DNA from: Planctomycetota bacterium
Lineage (GTDB): Bacteria; Planctomycetota; SZUA-567; H5-PLA8
Length of the DNA: 64,000 bases
Assembly (NCBI GenBank): GCA_015075375.1
Contig: JABTUM010000004.1
Location: forward strand, 62,001-126,000
Reading direction: 5' to 3'
The notes beneath the pieces were generated by a model that had not been told where the DNA came from, did not search any database, and saw only the letters and a list, made by a program, of their open reading frames with translations. The translations under genes were made by a program, and so were the position numbers. Positions 26,355 to 34,531 of the stretch are shown piece after piece. Position 1 is the first letter of the stretch, and each line of letters starts with the position of its first letter.

Positions 26355-28872
26355 GATCCGTCTTCCTGCGAATGATGCGCTGCAAGGTCAGGCCAACCAT
26401 TTCCAGGCTGGCCGGCTTGCTGATACGGGACAGTCCCACTCCATTCGCGGTCGCATCCGCGAATTTATCCATCGATCCGGAGACCAAGGCCACAGGCAGG
26501 TCGGGACGTATGGCGCGCATGGCTTGGGCCATTTCCAATCCATTGAGGTCCGGCATGTCCCAATCGGTCACCACCGCATCGAATTCGGCCGGGGCGCCTC
26601 GAAACGCCTGAAGCGCGGCGGTGGAGTCCTTAAATCCGGTGCATCGATAGCCCAGCAGTTCCAGCATGCGGGTCATGACCGGAATCAGTTCGGCGTCGTC
26701 GTCCACATACATGACGTGCTCTCGGTTGCCACGCTGGACTTCCGGATGCTCCTCCCGCTTGAGACTCGCGGCGTTAGCTGTCGCCGGAAGGTAGATTCGA
26801 AAGGTGGTGCCGCGTCCAAGCTCGCTTTCCACCACGATGACGCCGCCGTGATCTTTAATGATCCCGTGCACCACGGACAAACCCAGCCCGGTTCCTTCCT
26901 GGCCTTTCGTCGTGAAAAACGGTTCGAATACGCGATCCAGCACTTCCTTGGGCATCCCGGTGCCGGTGTCCCGAACGGCGAGGCGCACGTACTCCCCCGG
27001 CTTCAAGCCAAGGCTTGAAAAAGCGCCGCCCGACTCGACGGTTATGGGGTCGACCAGGAAGGCCAATTCGCCGCCGCGCTGTTTCATCGCGTGCCCGGCG
27101 TTGATGCCCAGGTTCATGACGACCTGGTGAATCTGAATCGGATCGGCGTACACGGCGGGCGTTTGAGGTGCAAACTCCATCTTGATTTCAATGGACTTGG
27201 ATAAGCTGACGCGCAAGAGCTTGCACACGTCTTCGATAAGCTGCGGGATCTGTAGCTCCTCGCGCTGCGCTTCCTGCCTGCGGCTGAACAGAAGGATGCG
27301 CTTGACCAGATCCCTGGCCCGCTCGCTGGCCGACTTGATCTTGTCGAAGAACCCGTACGCAGGATGGTCCGGCGTCAGCTTGGAACGGCCCAAGTGGGCA
27401 TTGCCCAGGATCGCCGACAGGATGTTGTTGAAATCATGCGCGATGCCGCCCGCGAGCGTCCCGAGGGCCTCCATTTTCTGCGTCTGAAGCAGCTGCCGCT
27501 CGGTCTCGCGCCGCCGCGCTTCGGCGGCGATTCGCTCGAGGTAGGCCTTGAGCATTTCGACGACGGAACCCAGCAGCGCGCGCTCTTCGACCAGAAACGG
27601 GCCTTCGTCCGCTTGGGGGCGCTCCTGCGTGTACACGATCTCGATGGAGCCGGGGTGGCCGGCGGCCGTGAAGGATTCGACCAGGCGCCAAGGCGTTTCC
27701 TTCCAACCCGGCGACGCGGCGGCCAGATCGTGGTACTCGATGCGGGCTTCGCAGCAGTCGGCATGCAACCATGACGAAGGAAGAATGGCAGCCAGTTCGG
27801 TGAGGACGCTTTGAAGCGGCGTGTTGGGGTTCTGAAGCAAGCGTGCGGCGGCATGCAGCGCGCCCAACTCTTTCACGCGTTCGGCCAGATCCGAAAGCAG
27901 CTCTTCGCGTTCGAGCGCGGCGTGCTTACGCTCGGTGATGTCTTCCACGAGGCCCACGAGGCGGACGGGCTTGCCCGAGGCATCGGAGGTCGAGACGCCA
28001 TCGGCCTCGATGTAACGCTCGACACCATCGGTGCGCACAATCCGGTATTCGACGCGCCGGCGCGAGGGGGCGGCCCAGAATCCTTCCAGAGCCTCGAGTA
28101 CACGCGGGCGGTCTTCGGGATGAACCAGCGCCTCCCAGTCGGCCTGCGGCACGATGCCGTCGGGATTTTTGAGACCTAAGATTTCGAGGGCGCGCGCGTC
28201 GCCGCGAAATGCACGCGATCCCTGGTCCTGATCGAAGACGCCGACGCGGGCGGAGGAGAGCGCGAGCAGCATTTTCTGCTCCGCCTGCCCGCGCTTCACG
28301 ACTTCCAGTTCCGCGCGGTGCAAGCCCGCTTCGATCGAATCGGTGACCATGCGCATCAGCAAGATCACCACGCCGATATAGAGGGTGCCCAGCAGCCAAA
28401 GCGCGAAAGGGCTGTAGCGCACGTCCGGGGGCGGAAGCACGCCGCTTACCTCCGCGGCGGCCAGCCCCAGCGCCAATACGCTGCATAGCGAGGCGATCAG
28501 GAGGCACGCCTTCCGGCCCAACAGCACCGCCGCCATCATCACAAAGACGAGGTACGCCCCTACGCCGGGGCTGTGCACTCCGCCGGCGCGGATCGAGTTG
28601 GCGGTGACAAGTGCGATCAGGCCGCAGACCAGGAGCCAACTCGCCAGTCGTGTATAGCCGCGGCGGTTGACTCCCAGCAGCACCAGACCAAGCAGGTTCA
28701 CCACCAAGAGCGAGGTAACCGCGCGGACGAACAGTCCAGGTTCCATGCAAAGCAAGATAATCAGGATAGCGCTGGCCACCGCCATGGTGCCGGTGGCAAC
28801 TTTAAAGAAGGTCCGCTTACCCTGCCCGGCTACTTCCCATTGGAACCCCGACGCGGTGGCAGGGACCGGCAT
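26293..28872 (-). CDS. Hybrid sensor histidine kinase/response regulator
   Basis: This 859-residue inner-membrane sensor starts at ATG 28870-28872, chosen for GAGGAG 8-9 bases upstream; an ATG five codons earlier has no site. About six membrane helices occupy residues 25-185. A PAS domain follows (about 205-330, ending with LVGLVEDITERKH). Next comes a GAF-like region of about 110 residues, then HisKA (GGIAHDFNNILSAILGNA), HATPase_c (MNLGINAGHAM, RDTGTGM, EGTGLGLSVVHGI) and a C-terminal receiver domain with phospho-acceptor Asp in VVTDWDMPDLNG. No separate response regulator or DNA-binding gene is adjacent, so the output is unknown. The end overlaps the HLFGH gene by 62 bases. Confidence 0.93.
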   Translation of the reverse strand: MPVPATASGFQWEVAGQGKRTFFKVATGTMAVASAILIILLCMEPGLFVRAVTSLLVVNLLGLVLLGVNRRGYTRLASWLLVCGLIALVTANSIRAGGVHSPGVGAYLVFVMMAAVLLGRKACLLIASLCSVLALGLAAAEVSGVLPPPDVRYSPFALWLLGTLYIGVVILLMRMVTDSIEAGLHRAELEVVKRGQAEQKMLLALSSARVGVFDQDQGSRAFRGDARALEILGLKNPDGIVPQADWEALVHPEDRPRVLEALEGFWAAPSRRRVEYRIVRTDGVERYIEADGVSTSDASGKPVRLVGLVEDITERKHAALEREELLSDLAERVKELGALHAAARLLQNPNTPLQSVLTELAAILPSSWLHADCCEARIEYHDLAAASPGWKETPWRLVESFTAAGHPGSIEIVYTQERPQADEGPFLVEERALLGSVVEMLKAYLERIAAEARRRETERQLLQTQKMEALGTLAGGIAHDFNNILSAILGNAHLGRSKLTPDHPAYGFFDKIKSASERARDLVKRILLFSRRQEAQREELQIPQLIEDVCKLLRVSLSKSIEIKMEFAPQTPAVYADPIQIHQVVMNLGINAGHAMKQRGGELAFLVDPITVESGGAFSSLGLKPGEYVRLAVRDTGTGMPKEVLDRVFEPFFTTKGQEGTGLGLSVVHGIIKDHGGVIVVESELGRGTTFRIYLPATANAASLKREEHPEVQRGNREHVMYVDDDAELIPVMTRMLELLGYRCTGFKDSTAALQAFRGAPAEFDAVVTDWDMPDLNGLEMAQAMRAIRPDLPVALVSGSMDKFADATANGVGLSRISKPASLEMVGLTLQRIIRRKTDPSTTTETPNAAVGSRGSPGA

Positions 28873-28950
28873 AGTCCGACTCCTCATCGATAACCGACAG
28901 GAGCTTGAGTGTAGCGCGGCGGAAAATCGGCGTAAGGTGTAATCTGGCGC

Positions 28951-28984
28951 AAAAAAGCCGCGGCGCTCTTCGCGCCGCGGCTTT
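28951..28984 (-). terminator. Rho-independent terminator downstream of the sugar isomerase gene
   Basis: A perfect 13-base-pair inverted repeat (arms 28954-28966 and 28972-28984, loop of five) is followed on the minus strand by six T residues. It sits 30 bases beyond the stop of the minus-strand isomerase gene and insulates it from the histidine kinase gene. Confidence 0.85.
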
Positions 28985-29014
28985 ACGAGTCCATGGATCT
29001 GTTCAAAAACGAAC

Positions 29015-29758
29015 TTACTTCCCGCGCGCCAGCCCGTTCGAGGTCAGGTACGTGAAGCTGTCTCGAATCGCCTGGACCATATCCCCGTCCGTGCGGTCGA
29101 TCTCCACGATGTACCATTCGGTCGCCGCCTTCTCCGCCGCCTGCAGCGCCGCCTTGATGTCCACCTTCCCCTTGCCCACGGCGCTCATCGCCACCTTCTG
29201 TTCGCATGGGCCGTCCTTGACGTGGAGCAGGAACGCGCGGTCGGCGTACTTGTTGATGTAAGCCGCCGGATCGGCGCCGCCGGTCTTGACCCAGTAGATA
29301 TCGAGCTGCGGGAAGGCCTTCGGGCAAAGCTTCAACAGCAGGTCACCCTTGTTCGGCGCGTCGTATTCCCACCAATGGTTGTGAATGCCGACCTTCAGGC
29401 CGTGCTTAGTGTACCGTTCCACCGCCGCGTTCACTTTCTCCGCGGCTTCCTTGATCTTGTCTTCGCTCGCGAACTGGTCCGGACCGAAGCCGCCGACAAC
29501 GTACTTGTAACCGAAGATCTTAGCCGACTCGACCACCGCGTCCGTCTGCTCCGGATCGAAGATCGGCGCATGCGTGCTGCACACCTTCAGGCCCAGATCG
29601 TCGCAGCGCTTCTTCACGTCCTGCGGCGTCAGGCCGTGCAGGCCCGCCAGTTCGACGCCGGCGTAACCGATCTCCGACACGGTCTTCAGCACGCCGGGAA
29701 AATCGGTCTTGGCCTGCTCGCGCAGGGAGTACAGTTGGACGGCAACGGGCTTGGGCAT
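29015..29758 (-). CDS. Sugar phosphate isomerase/epimerase-like TIM-barrel protein
   Basis: This 247-residue protein has the AP-endonuclease-2/xylose-isomerase-like barrel: VQLYSLREQAKTDFPGVL, GYAGVELAGLHG, CSTHAPIF, KVGIHNHWWEY with likely metal ligands, LLHVKDG and a C-terminal YIVEIDRTDGD. The family isomerises or epimerises sugars and inositols such as IolE and IolI substrates; substrate choice cannot be read here. GAGGAG lies eight bases before the ATG. No signal peptide, so cytoplasmic. A strong terminator follows. It is divergent from the PhyH gene. Confidence 0.88.
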   Translation of the reverse strand: MPKPVAVQLYSLREQAKTDFPGVLKTVSEIGYAGVELAGLHGLTPQDVKKRCDDLGLKVCSTHAPIFDPEQTDAVVESAKIFGYKYVVGGFGPDQFASEDKIKEAAEKVNAAVERYTKHGLKVGIHNHWWEYDAPNKGDLLLKLCPKAFPQLDIYWVKTGGADPAAYINKYADRAFLLHVKDGPCEQKVAMSAVGKGKVDIKAALQAAEKAATEWYIVEIDRTDGDMVQAIRDSFTYLTSNGLARGK

Positions 29759-29909
29759 GGCGACGGCTCCTCAGGGTTTCGGCGAAGTACGGGACAAGAG
29801 TTCTGGTCTACACCGCATCCGGCAGCCGTCAAAGGGATTGTGACCCGCCTCCCGGCGCATGGACAAGCGCCCGCCGAACGCTATCGTGAAGGGGCGAAAG
29901 GCGGGCCGC

Positions 29910-30689
29910 ATGAAACTCAAAGTCTTTACCCCCTCCGAGATCGAGCAGTTCATCGAAGAAGGCTACGTCGTCCTGCGCGAAGGCTTCCCGCGCCGGGTGG
30001 CCGCCGAGATCCGCGCGCGGCTATGGGAGAAAATGGGCCTGCGCGAGGACGATCCGGCCGGCTGGAAGCAGCCCCTCGTGCACATTAAGGAAGCGCTGGG
30101 CGGCGCGCCCTTCTCCGAGGTCTGGACGCAGCGCGTCTTCGACGCCTTCGACGACCTGATGGGCGCCGAACGCTACCGAAAGCCCCAGACCATCGGCTGG
30201 TTTCCGGTCTCCTTTCCCGGCTTCGAAGCGCCGCCGTGGCGCGCGCCCGAGAAAGGCTGGCACGTCGACGGCATCCAGTTCCACCACCACGTCTACAGCC
30301 GCGATCAGGGCCTCCTGCCCATCGTGATCCTCTCCGACATCGGTCCCGGCGACGGCGGCACCGCCATCGACCTGGGCTCGCACAAGCTCGCCGCACGCAT
30401 CCTCGCCGAATCCGAACCCGCCGGCCTCGACATCCAGGAACTCGGTAAGCGCGTTGCGCAACATCCGTTCAAGAAAGTCGTCGAAGCCAACGGGCAGGCA
30501 GGCGACATCTTCATGCACCACCCGATGATCCGGCACGCGCGCAGCGCCAATACGGGCCGTTCCGTCCGCTTCATCTGTAACCCTTGCATCGTGCTGCATG
30601 AGCACATGAACCTGAAGCGCGAGCGTGAAGAGGATTATTCGCCGGTCGAGCGCGCCATCGTTCGCGCGCTGGCCGAGCAGGCTAAGTAG
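29910..30689 (+). CDS. Phytanoyl-CoA dioxygenase (PhyH) family Fe(II)/2-oxoglutarate oxygenase
   Basis: This protein has 259 residues from the ATG at 29910. A purine-rich GGGGCGAAAGG precedes it; an in-frame upstream start at 29859 adds 17 unlikely residues. The metal triad fits PhyH: HVD (His118, Asp120) and distal His209 in MIRHARSAN, with the 2-oxoglutarate Arg at about 220 in GRSVRFIC. The region GDGGTAIDLGSH is typical. Such enzymes hydroxylate small molecules or lipids. The substrate is unknown. It is divergent from the isomerase gene and converges on the kinase gene with a 9-base gap. Confidence 0.88.
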   Translation: MKLKVFTPSEIEQFIEEGYVVLREGFPRRVAAEIRARLWEKMGLREDDPAGWKQPLVHIKEALGGAPFSEVWTQRVFDAFDDLMGAERYRKPQTIGWFPVSFPGFEAPPWRAPEKGWHVDGIQFHHHVYSRDQGLLPIVILSDIGPGDGGTAIDLGSHKLAARILAESEPAGLDIQELGKRVAQHPFKKVVEANGQAGDIFMHHPMIRHARSANTGRSVRFICNPCIVLHEHMNLKREREEDYSPVERAIVRALAEQAK

Positions 30690-30698
30690 GGAATTCGC

Positions 30699-32207
30699 TT
30701 AGCGCTCCACCGGCGCCGGCGGACGCATCGGCCGCCGCGCTTCGGCGGTGATGCGTACCACCGCCAGCGTGATCAGCACCGTCACCACCACCAGCACCAG
30801 CACCGCGATCGCCTGCCCGATCCAACCCACCTCCGTGCGCACCTCAGCGGGAGCGTGCGCTTCCGGTACATGCGCCGGAGCGGCGGGCGGCGGCACGACC
30901 GCCGGCACGTCGGGCGGCGTGGGCCGGCGCACGGTCTTGCTCGACTCCTCCCGGCCAGGCAGACCCAGCGGGCGCGGCAAGACCGACGTCGAGGCCGGAT
31001 CGGCCGGCTTCACCAGCGTCTCCTTGCGGCTGCGCTCCAGCACCTCGGCGGCCGGGCCTCCGGCCCCCGATCCGCCCAATTGGAACGTCCGCGGATCCCG
31101 TTCGCTGACCCCCAGCACGATATTCCCCGGCGAAAGCGCCGAACCGGAGACGGGTTTGCCGTCCAGCAACGCTTCGATTTCCGCCTCCAGCGTCAGACAG
31201 TCCGATGGCCGGTCTTCGGGTTTGCGTGCCAGCAAGCTAAGGATTAGCCGGCGCACGCCGGGCGGCAGGTCTGAGCGCAGTTCCAGCGGTTCGGGAATCG
31301 TATCGTGTAATTTGGAGCGCAGGACCGGGCCGACCTTTTCGCCCGGAAACGGAGGGCGCCCGCATACCAGGTGGTACAGCGTCGCGCCCAGTGCATAGAG
31401 ATCCGCACGTCCGTCCACGGGCATATCGCCCATCACCTGCTCCGGAGACATGTAATGCGGCGTTCCGACGATGAAGCCCTGCAGCGTCGTCTCGTGCTTC
31501 GCCTTTGGCTCCAGCGGAAACATCAGCTTGGTGAGCCCCAGGTCCAGGATCTTCACCGTCCCGTCGTGGGTGATGAATAGGTTATCGGGCTTCAGGTCGC
31601 GGTGGACCATCCCGCGCTGATGCGCGTAATTCAGCCCGCGTACGACCTGCAACGCGATCGAGAGCGTCGTGCGGATGCCCAGACGGTTGCAGCGCCGCAG
31701 AATCTCACCCACGCTGGCGCCTTCTAAGTACGGCATCACGTAGTACGGCTGCCCGTCTTGGTCCCCGGCATCGAAGGCCTGGACGATGTTGGTGTGGTTC
31801 AGCGTCGCCATCAGCCGCGCTTCGCGGTGAAAGCGCGCCACCAGCGTCTCGTTGTCGAGCACCTTGCGCGGCAGCAGTTTCATGGCGACGAAGTTGCCTA
31901 GATCGGTCTGTTCGGCCTTCCAGACCGCGCCCATGCCGCCCTGGCCGATTTTCTCGATCAGCTTGTACTTGCCCAGAACGCGGTGCTGCGACCAGACGCT
32001 CTCCTGCCGCCGGATCAGTTCTCGGAGCTGATCGCGGGTGATCGCGCCGGATTCGACGAGGTACTCGCCGATCGGGCGATAGCCGCCCTGGCTGGATAAG
32101 CTTTCCTGCTGCCGCAACGCTTCGGCGAGTTGAACTTCGCTCACGAGGCCTTGGCGCACTGCCAACTGGCCCAGCCGCGCATCGGTTGGTGGTTTCGTTT
32201 CGGACAT
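30699..32207 (-). CDS. Ser/Thr protein kinase with MshEN-like N-terminal repeats and C-terminal membrane anchor
   Basis: This 502-residue protein has two N-terminal repeats, residues about 11-34 (RLGQLAVRQGLVSEVQLAEA start) and 45-68 (PIGEYLVESGAITRDQLREL). They match the spacing of the 24-residue motif of MshEN/GspE-N domains, some of which bind cyclic di-GMP. The Hanks kinase domain follows (about 80-350): GQGGMGAVW, Lys110, HRDLKPDN with Asp204, DLG 222-224 and SPE 254-256. A Pro-rich linker leads to a single membrane helix at about 460-485 near the C-terminus with a short tail. A cytoplasmic kinase gated by a nucleotide-binding domain is an attractive but untested reading. The gene stands alone. 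Confidence 0.92.
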   Translation of the reverse strand: MSETKPPTDARLGQLAVRQGLVSEVQLAEALRQQESLSSQGGYRPIGEYLVESGAITRDQLRELIRRQESVWSQHRVLGKYKLIEKIGQGGMGAVWKAEQTDLGNFVAMKLLPRKVLDNETLVARFHREARLMATLNHTNIVQAFDAGDQDGQPYYVMPYLEGASVGEILRRCNRLGIRTTLSIALQVVRGLNYAHQRGMVHRDLKPDNLFITHDGTVKILDLGLTKLMFPLEPKAKHETTLQGFIVGTPHYMSPEQVMGDMPVDGRADLYALGATLYHLVCGRPPFPGEKVGPVLRSKLHDTIPEPLELRSDLPPGVRRLILSLLARKPEDRPSDCLTLEAEIEALLDGKPVSGSALSPGNIVLGVSERDPRTFQLGGSGAGGPAAEVLERSRKETLVKPADPASTSVLPRPLGLPGREESSKTVRRPTPPDVPAVVPPPAAPAHVPEAHAPAEVRTEVGWIGQAIAVLVLVVVTVLITLAVVRITAEARRPMRPPAPVER

Positions 32208-32401
32208 GCCCGCCGACCGGTGAGGCGCCGCCGGCCCTCGGGAGAGCCCCGCCGGCGAACGCGGTACGAAGGCCAGTCTACCGGATACCCCGGCCGCCGC
32301 AACGCCGACCGTCCTTGCGCGCGGCTCGGCCGCGGACTACCGTGCCCCTGCGCCCCGCAGGATGCTCCTGCGGTTGGTAATCGACTCAAAAGGGGAAACG
32401 C

Positions 32402-32626
32402 ATGAGCACGCGCAAAGCGCCGTACGTGGTGGACGAGAAGCAGGGCAAGGTCTTTATCTGCCAGTGCGGCCTGTCCCAAAGCCAACCCTACTGCGACGGG
32501 AGCCACAAGACGACGGACAAGCGCCCGCTGCCGGTGGAGGTCGAAGCCGCCAAGAAAATCGCTTGGTGCGGCTGCCGGCAGTCCAAGAACTGGCCGTATT
32601 GCGACGGCACGCACAATAAGGTTTAA
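32402..32626 (+). CDS. Tandem CDGSH iron-sulfur protein
   Basis: This 74-residue protein has two complete CDGSH-type [2Fe-2S] sites: C20-x-C22-x8-C31-D-G-S-H35 and C56-x-C58-x8-C67-D-G-T-H71. Each uses the three-Cys one-His ligation of the mitoNEET/Miner2 family. Tandem forms fold as a single chain pseudo-dimer. Likely a cytoplasmic redox or cluster-transfer protein. AAAGGGGA precedes the ATG. It is monocistronic between a divergent kinase gene and a strong terminator. Confidence 0.93.
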   Translation: MSTRKAPYVVDEKQGKVFICQCGLSQSQPYCDGSHKTTDKRPLPVEVEAAKKIAWCGCRQSKNWPYCDGTHNKV

Positions 32627-32643
32627 GCGGTAAGCGGAAACTG

Positions 32644-32676
32644 AAAAGGGCACGCGGTCTAACCGCGTGCCCTTTT
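32644..32676. terminator. Bidirectional Rho-independent terminator
   Basis: A perfect 15-base-pair inverted repeat (arms 32644-32658 and 32662-32676, three-base loop) ends in T4 on the plus strand and T4 on the minus strand. It lies between the convergent CDGSH and beta-barrel genes and can stop transcription from both. Confidence 0.85.
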
Positions 32677-32702
32677 ATTGAAGTCCGAACAAATCCGTCG
32701 CT

Positions 32703-33923
32703 TTACCAGCGGAACGTAAAGCCCAGAGACGGTCCGTGGAAGAGCAGATTCCCGTTGCGGTTAAGCTTCATCTCGGACGGACCCACATCTTCGCTTACTT
32801 GTTCCAACGCCGCTCCGTATTGGCCGGCACCCAACGCCAAGCCGGTTACAACCAAGGCGTTGTATCCGACGCGGATATCGAAATTCTTGTGCGGGCGGAA
32901 GGTTGCATAGGCTCCAATTTCCGTCAGGAAGGAAAGCCCCACTTCGTCGTCTTCGGCATCGAAAGCCACTCCGTCGTCACCGTCGCGAATGGTCGTATCG
33001 CCCGAAGCCGCGTTGACCATCAACCCACTCTTACCGCTTAAGCTCAAGCTCACCCAGTCGTTAAACGTATGGGTCAGTTCCAATCCCAACTGCAAGCCGA
33101 ACAGGTGGTTATTCGTGTCCACCTGATAGCGGCCAAGGTCACCTCCGGTATCGCCTTGGTTTGCGACAGCGATGAGTTCGAACTCTTCGTTCACATTGAG
33201 GTAGCGCACGCCTGCCAGAACGGTGGGCACAAACGTTCCGACATTGCTGATCTGATGCCGCACGTTGAACTCGCCGCTGTGCAGGTCGGACCGTACTTCG
33301 GCCCGCATTGCAAACGCCCCGCTGAAAGTGCCCAAATCCAACTCATCACCCCACGATTCCGAGTCGTCGTCCAACCCAAACGTGCCGGAAAGGTTATTGT
33401 CCGGGTCGGTCACGGAGCCTTCTTGCTCGAAGGAGTGCAAACCGAAATAGGTCAATTCCAGGCTGACCGCATCGTTGTACTGATAGCCGACCATGAGCCG
33501 CATCCCGGGAGCGATATCGTGATCCAGGTCACCGGAATCCAAGGCCAGGAACGGATTGTCATCTTCATTCACCGCGAACGGCGCGGCACTCTCTTCGTCT
33601 AAGCTGTAGCGGAACAGGAACAGCGCTTCGGCGCGGCCGTAGTACTGACCTTTCTTCTCGCTCGCGCCCAGCGTCGGCTCCGAAATCTGATACTTGTCGT
33701 ACTTATGACCCAGCGCCCGGTCCACGCGGCTCTCGACCTTTTGTTCGGCGGACGCTGCTTTGCCCTGCTGCAAAGATTTGATGGCTTGAAGCACCTGAGC
33801 TTCGCTGGCGTTCTCGGGAAGCCCGAGCGCCTTAGCTACGCCTCCCAAACTCGACTCGGCCGCAAACCCGGCGCTGGCCAATACCAACCCTACAGCGATC
33901 AAACTCAAAGCATGTCTCTTCAT
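32703..33923 (-). CDS. Outer-membrane beta-barrel protein (BBP7-like)
   Basis: This protein has 406 residues from the ATG at 33921-33923; a TTG three codons upstream is less likely. A signal peptide (MKRHALSLIAVGLVLASAGFAA) is followed by a short helical stretch (about 25-75) and then many alternating amphipathic strands: GRAEALFLFRYS, RLMVGYQYNDAVSLELTYFG, FVPTVLAGVRYLNV, LGLELTHTFNDW and NFDIRVGYNALVV. It ends in GPSLGFTFRW, with the C-terminal aromatic residue expected by the BAM machinery. The acidic loops are long. It resembles the large barrel families of Planctomycetes. Function could be a porin or surface protein. GC is lower than its neighbours. Confidence 0.82.
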   Translation of the reverse strand: MKRHALSLIAVGLVLASAGFAAESSLGGVAKALGLPENASEAQVLQAIKSLQQGKAASAEQKVESRVDRALGHKYDKYQISEPTLGASEKKGQYYGRAEALFLFRYSLDEESAAPFAVNEDDNPFLALDSGDLDHDIAPGMRLMVGYQYNDAVSLELTYFGLHSFEQEGSVTDPDNNLSGTFGLDDDSESWGDELDLGTFSGAFAMRAEVRSDLHSGEFNVRHQISNVGTFVPTVLAGVRYLNVNEEFELIAVANQGDTGGDLGRYQVDTNNHLFGLQLGLELTHTFNDWVSLSLSGKSGLMVNAASGDTTIRDGDDGVAFDAEDDEVGLSFLTEIGAYATFRPHKNFDIRVGYNALVVTGLALGAGQYGAALEQVSEDVGPSEMKLNRNGNLLFHGPSLGFTFRW

Positions 33924-34020
33924 GGTACGCAACCCCGCCTTTCACCAGACTCGATTGGGGTTCAACACCGCGATGCGGCGCCCTAACTGGCGCTTTTCAT
34001 CCCGATCAACCCAAGTCGAT

Positions 34021-34034
34021 ATGATTTAAATCAA
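34021..34034 (-). promoter_or_regulatory. FNR/CRP-like box overlapping the beta-barrel promoter
   Basis: On the minus strand the sequence TTGATTTAAATCAT matches the FNR consensus TTGAT-N4-ATCAA at nine of ten defined positions. Its core TGATTTAAATCA is a perfect 12-base palindrome. It overlaps the -10 element, a position expected to repress. No FNR/CRP gene is in the window. Confidence 0.5.
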
Positions 34035-34061
34035 TATAAAGATTTCAGACTTTGTTGTCAA
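34033..34061 (-). promoter_or_regulatory. Sigma-70-type promoter of the beta-barrel gene
   Basis: On the minus strand, TTGACA (34056-34061) and TATATT (34033-34038) are spaced by 17 bases, nearly a perfect housekeeping promoter. Transcription would begin near 34026, leaving a leader of about 100 bases before the ATG at 33923. The leader holds a small hairpin (GCGCC/GGCGC near 33977-33992). Confidence 0.75.
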
Positions 34062-34531
34062 TTGCCAAACCGTGGCGTAAGTTGTTTAACTTCAATTACT
34101 TACGAGATCACAAACGCCCGTTCTAATATCCAACGCAAATACGGCGAGAAGGCATGCCACCCTCTGTTTTAGAAGTCAAACTCTTGCGAAGTCCATCGTC
34201 GCAGACTCCTATCGATTGAGTGGTCCTGTGCGTACGAACAGTGAAGAGTCTTCTAGGCATCACCTTGGCCGCATGGGTAGCGTTCTAGGGTCGTAGTCTA
34301 CGAGCCATACCCGTGTGCCAGAATCCAATGCTTGTCCAGGTCGCACAGGTGCGGAAATGGGCGGCACAGCGCAGGTGAAGACCGGACTACCGAATTCGTC
34401 TGGTTAACGGCAGGCGAGGAAGGAATTTCCGTAGTCGCTTCTCGCCGCGGATGTAGGATTCAGATAGCGAAATCAGAGGTCGGGCGCCAGACCGGTCGCG
34501 CATCGCACCCAGGGAATCGGGAGATCAGGGC

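Larger units (their letters stand above)
33924..34531. other. 608-base AT-richer intergenic region
   Basis: This is the longest gap in the window, between the divergent beta-barrel gene and the protease gene. It contains the promoter and FNR-like box listed separately, an inverted repeat CGTAAGT/ACTTACG at 34076-34104, and about 400 further bases in which I see no gene, tRNA or clear RNA element. The composition around 34010-34150 is clearly AT-richer than the rest of the window. Confidence 0.6.
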
